A stretch of 25,473 bases of DNA from Bacillota bacterium (GTDB taxonomy: Bacteria; Bacillota; Clostridia; Acetivibrionales; DSM-1351): contig JAEZOA010000120.1 of assembly GCA_023441625.1 (NCBI GenBank), forward strand, positions 1 to 25,473, written 5' to 3'. The notes beneath the pieces were generated by a model. It was not told where the DNA came from and ran no database searches. It saw only the letters and a list, made by a program, of their open reading frames with translations. Both the position numbers and the translations under genes were made by a program. Below are positions 23,103-25,473 of this stretch, one piece after another. The stretch's first letter is position 1, and every line of letters begins with the position of its first letter.

Positions 23103-23714
23103 ATGAATATAAATGTTGAAGAATACTTATTAAAATTTACTCAAGGAAACAAAATATCAATTGATAATATTCAGCTTCCAGATACGCTAATAGATACCGA
23201 TAAAATTAAAGTGATTATGATAAATGAAGTTCCACCAGAAAATCCAAAAGATTTTTTTTATAGTAAAGATACAAGTTCAAATTATATGAAGACAACCCTT
23301 GAGCTATTTCATAATGCAAGCGTTAATGTAAATGGCATTAATGATATTTTAAATCTAGGAATATATATCACAACTGCTGTCAAATCTCCAAAAAATGGTT
23401 ACAACGTTGCTGTAGAAAAAATTATTGAGCATTTACCCATATTAGAAGAAGAAATTAATATGTTTTCAAATTTGAAGGTGGTTATGTTGATGGGAGATGT
23501 TGCGAAGAAAGCATTCAACATGATTTCTAAAAAAAACACAAAAAGAAATTGTATTCCATCAGATTCAACATATAAAATACGTGACAATAAATTCTATCAT
23601 GGTAACCTACGTGTTTTTCCTTCTTATATTATGACTGGAGGAAACATTCTTATAGAAAAATCGAAATGTTCAATGATTTCTGACGATATTCAGAGGATGA
23701 TAAAACTTATATAA
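23103..23714 (+). CDS. Uracil-DNA glycosylase superfamily protein
   Basis: 203 residues. The front motif VIMINEVPPENPKDFFYS (about 37-54) resembles the water-activating loop region of the UDG superfamily. The stretch NLGIYITTAVKSPK then LPILEEEINMFSNLKVVMLM and GDVAKKAFN follows the superfamily pattern: T-A-x-K after a strand, 'L..EI..L.P.vvv.LG..A...' in the middle. Which branch it belongs to, and whether it is an active DNA repair enzyme, cannot be told; the C-terminal catalytic His motif is not clear. There is no Cys cluster as in family 4. ATG at 23103 follows GAGGAAGG. Confidence 0.65.
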   Translation: MNINVEEYLLKFTQGNKISIDNIQLPDTLIDTDKIKVIMINEVPPENPKDFFYSKDTSSNYMKTTLELFHNASVNVNGINDILNLGIYITTAVKSPKNGYNVAVEKIIEHLPILEEEINMFSNLKVVMLMGDVAKKAFNMISKKNTKRNCIPSDSTYKIRDNKFYHGNLRVFPSYIMTGGNILIEKSKCSMISDDIQRMIKLI

Positions 23715-23726
23715 ATAGAGAAGAAG

Positions 23727-23772
23727 AAAGGAGCATCGCTAGCTACCTTTTAGTAGTTTGATATGCTCCTTT
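23727..23772. terminator. Shared bidirectional terminator
   Basis: AAAGGAGCAT (23727-23736) and ATGCTCCTTT (23763-23772) form a perfect 10-bp stem between two convergent genes, with T-rich sequence on the plus-strand exit (AAAATATTTTTATTTTT) and A/T-rich sequence on the other side. It can end the UDG-like gene and probably also the lipoprotein gene. Confidence 0.8.
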
Positions 23773-23781
23773 AAAATATTT

Positions 23782-24765
23782 TTATTTTTCATCCACCTTT
23801 GTTTTTTTGATTTTTCTCTTAACTAATCTATATACCAAATAGCTAATCAACCCCAATGGTATTATTACAGGCAAGGCTGCTGCTACAAATACTATTGAAT
23901 CCTGCAAAAATTCCCAGAGACCTTTAGCACTGCTTTTAAAGCCAAATGCTATACGTGAGAGCAATCCATCCTTTTCCTCAGGTTTCACAGGCTTTATTTC
24001 TTGAACCTCAGTAATATTTACATTTAGCGTTGAGTATTCTACAAGTGAATCCCACTTTTTAAGTGTTCCTGTATAATTCTCAATTTCATATAAGGTTGTT
24101 TGAAGTTCCTTTTCTATTTTTATTATATCCTCCATCTTGTCAGCCTTCTGTAAAAGGGCTTGCAAACGCTCCTGTTGGATTTTTAACGACTTAAGACGTG
24201 ACTCTGTATCAAAGTATTGGTCAGTTACATCCTCCCCACTTGATTGCTCTAATACCACTGTACCAAATTTGCTCATATCAATAAAAGCTTGATTATACTT
24301 TGCCTTTGGTACTCGGAATACATATTCTGCACTTTTAAGCCCTTTATACATTATTCCACTACCATGGATTGAAGAATTTTGAGTAAAGCCACCTATTGAG
24401 GTTATATAATCACACAGTTCTGTCTTAGTTTTATCGAAATTAAGAGTTTCAAGATTAACTAGGCCAGTAAAAATAATCTTCTGACTTATATTTGCATTAC
24501 TTGTTATACTTTGGTCATTTTTAGCAGCAATTTCAGCTTCACCACTTGATGCCGTACTAGCTACGGTAGTGTTTATCTCATAGTTTTCAGCCTTCTCTGC
24601 ATCTCTGTCTAAGGATTTGCTATACTTAACTGAAACCTTCTGGTCTGCAAGAGCCATAGATGACCCCTGTTCGTGTACTGCACTATCACTTTTTGAGGCA
24701 CCACAACCTATAAGTGAAATGGTCATAGTAATTATAAAAAGCCATATAATTAGTTTTTTGCACAT
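23782..24765 (-). CDS. DUF4349-family membrane-anchored lipoprotein
   Basis: 327 residues. The N-terminal signal peptide ends in the lipobox LIGC (Cys21), so the mature protein should be lipidated on the outer face of the membrane. A Ser/Ala-rich low-complexity linker (about 25-95) precedes the DUF4349 domain (GLVNLETLNFDKTKTELCDY, VLEQSSGEDVTDQYFDTESR), which contains a coiled coil (about 185-235). Near the C-terminus is a hydrophobic segment (about 287-312, IVFVAAALPVIIPLGLISYL) and a basic tail. Function unknown. ATG at 24765 follows a GGGGGGA site. Confidence 0.88.
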   Translation of the reverse strand: MCKKLIIWLFIITMTISLIGCGASKSDSAVHEQGSSMALADQKVSVKYSKSLDRDAEKAENYEINTTVASTASSGEAEIAAKNDQSITSNANISQKIIFTGLVNLETLNFDKTKTELCDYITSIGGFTQNSSIHGSGIMYKGLKSAEYVFRVPKAKYNQAFIDMSKFGTVVLEQSSGEDVTDQYFDTESRLKSLKIQQERLQALLQKADKMEDIIKIEKELQTTLYEIENYTGTLKKWDSLVEYSTLNVNITEVQEIKPVKPEEKDGLLSRIAFGFKSSAKGLWEFLQDSIVFVAAALPVIIPLGLISYLVYRLVKRKIKKTKVDEK

Positions 24766-24879
24766 AATATAGTCCCCCTATTTTTAAGTATCCCACAATA
24801 ATATTATAGACGTGTAAAAAATATAAATGTTTCAAGTATAATTTTTGTGGATTTTTCTCTTCATATATGTTAAATTATA

Positions 24880-24908
24880 TTGCAGAATTATGACTTAAAA
24901 AGTATACC
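24880..24908 (+). promoter_or_regulatory. Possible promoter of the FkbH-like gene
   Basis: TTGCAG (24880-24885), 17-bp spacer, TATACC (24903-24908), about 65 bp before the gene start. Imperfect boxes in very AT-rich DNA, so only suggestive. Confidence 0.35.
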
Positions 24909-24972
24909 TTTTTTTCCATAAGCTTTTTTCAATTAGTACACTATTTTAAAATATATATAGGAAGATGATGAG

Positions 24973-25473
24973 ATGAACAAATTATTGGAATATCCATTTG
25001 ATAGCCAGAAAATCATGCGTAAGAGAAAATCAATTCGAAGAGAATTACTGGAACAGCCAAATCTCTTAAAAAAGCATGTTGTAGTTCTTGGAGGTTCTAC
25101 AACCAGTGATATAAAAGATATGCTGGAATTGTTTTTATTGAATCAGGGGATTAAGCCAGTATTTTACGAATCAGAATATGGTCAGTATTGGCAAGATGCA
25201 ATGTTTGATAATGAGAAACTGAAAGCATTTAAGCCGGATGTTATATATATTCATACTTCATATCGTAATATTACAACCTTTCCAGAACCTTCTGACGGTA
25301 TTGACGAGGTAGATGAACTCCTAAAACAGCAATATGAGCATTTGGCTGCAATGTGGAACAAGCTTAGCAATGCATATCATTGTCCAATCATTCAGAACAA
25401 TTTTGAGTATCCATTTTATCGTTTGCTGGGAAATCAGGATGCAAGTAAAATTCATGGTCATGTTAATTTCATT
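24973..25473 (+). CDS. FkbH-like HAD-superfamily protein (5' part only)
   Basis: 167 codons are visible, starting MNKLLEYPFDSQKIMRKRKS and running off the right edge. VVVLGGSTTSDIKDMLELFL followed by FYESEYGQYWQDAMFD and FKPDVIYIHTSYRNI is the N-terminal SGNH-like portion seen in FkbH-like proteins, whose C-terminal HAD-IIIC phosphatase domain (loading glyceryl groups onto acyl carrier protein in polyketide pathways) would lie beyond the window. ATG at 24973 has AGGAAG about 9 nt upstream. It suggests a biosynthetic or surface-glycan locus further right. Confidence 0.8.
   Translation, partial: MNKLLEYPFDSQKIMRKRKSIRRELLEQPNLLKKHVVVLGGSTTSDIKDMLELFLLNQGIKPVFYESEYGQYWQDAMFDNEKLKAFKPDVIYIHTSYRNITTFPEPSDGIDEVDELLKQQYEHLAAMWNKLSNAYHCPIIQNNFEYPFYRLLGNQDASKIHGHVNFI

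Overview
The window looks like chromosome of a low-GC, spore-forming, anaerobic Firmicute of the Clostridia, probably close to the cellulolytic Ruminiclostridium group. That placement is inferred from AT-rich base use, strong AGGAGG-type ribosome binding sites, many GTG/TTG starts, a Tlp-type spore protein, a GH94 disaccharide phosphorylase with a LacI regulator, and an [FeFe]-hydrogenase-type protein. No sequence search was run.

Left part (1-5500, all minus strand): a phenylalanyl-tRNA synthetase operon (pheS, then pheT, which runs off the left edge) behind a canonical promoter and a T-box leader with a UUC (Phe) specifier. Upstream lies a dCache chemoreceptor. At 5500-7510 come a decayed transposase scrap, a small spore protein gene (tlp), a stretch of small remnants behind a plus-strand promoter, and a plus-strand alpha/beta hydrolase of the proline-iminopeptidase type.

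Middle (7626-12207): a GH94 phosphorylase and the LacI-family gene beside it, with near-identical CelR-like palindromes in front of both, so the pair looks like a local disaccharide switch. The lacI mRNA appears to begin with a 31-codon leader ORF. It overlaps lacI by 4 nt and contains a perfect 9-nt complement to the lacI ribosome binding site. A TrmH/SpoU RNA methyltransferase follows. From 12223 to 14360 there is a scar region: a beheaded YdcF/DUF218 gene, a GC-richer decayed segment, an AAA_14/DUF4143 ATPase with its own strong promoter, and an IS66 TnpB fragment.

Right-middle (14385-19597, minus strand): a probable operon of a TGS-domain uridine-kinase-like protein, a DRTGG-domain protein, an RsbT/RsbW-like ATPase, a putative group C/D-type sensory [FeFe] hydrogenase (proton-relay Cys replaced by Ala), a second DRTGG protein and a PHP-domain phosphoesterase. 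Six 27-bp hairpin-forming tandem repeats sit at the 3' end of the hydrogenase gene. This cluster is the best candidate here for an under-described signalling system: a redox or H2 sensor wired to a switch kinase and a phosphoesterase.

Right end (19973-25473): prfC (RF3) with a structured leader, a tRNA-Gln/tRNA-Lys pair with promoter and strong terminator, an AraC-GyrI regulator divergent from a uracil-DNA-glycosylase-superfamily gene, a DUF4349 lipoprotein, and the start of an FkbH-like HAD protein, which hints at a biosynthetic locus beyond the edge.
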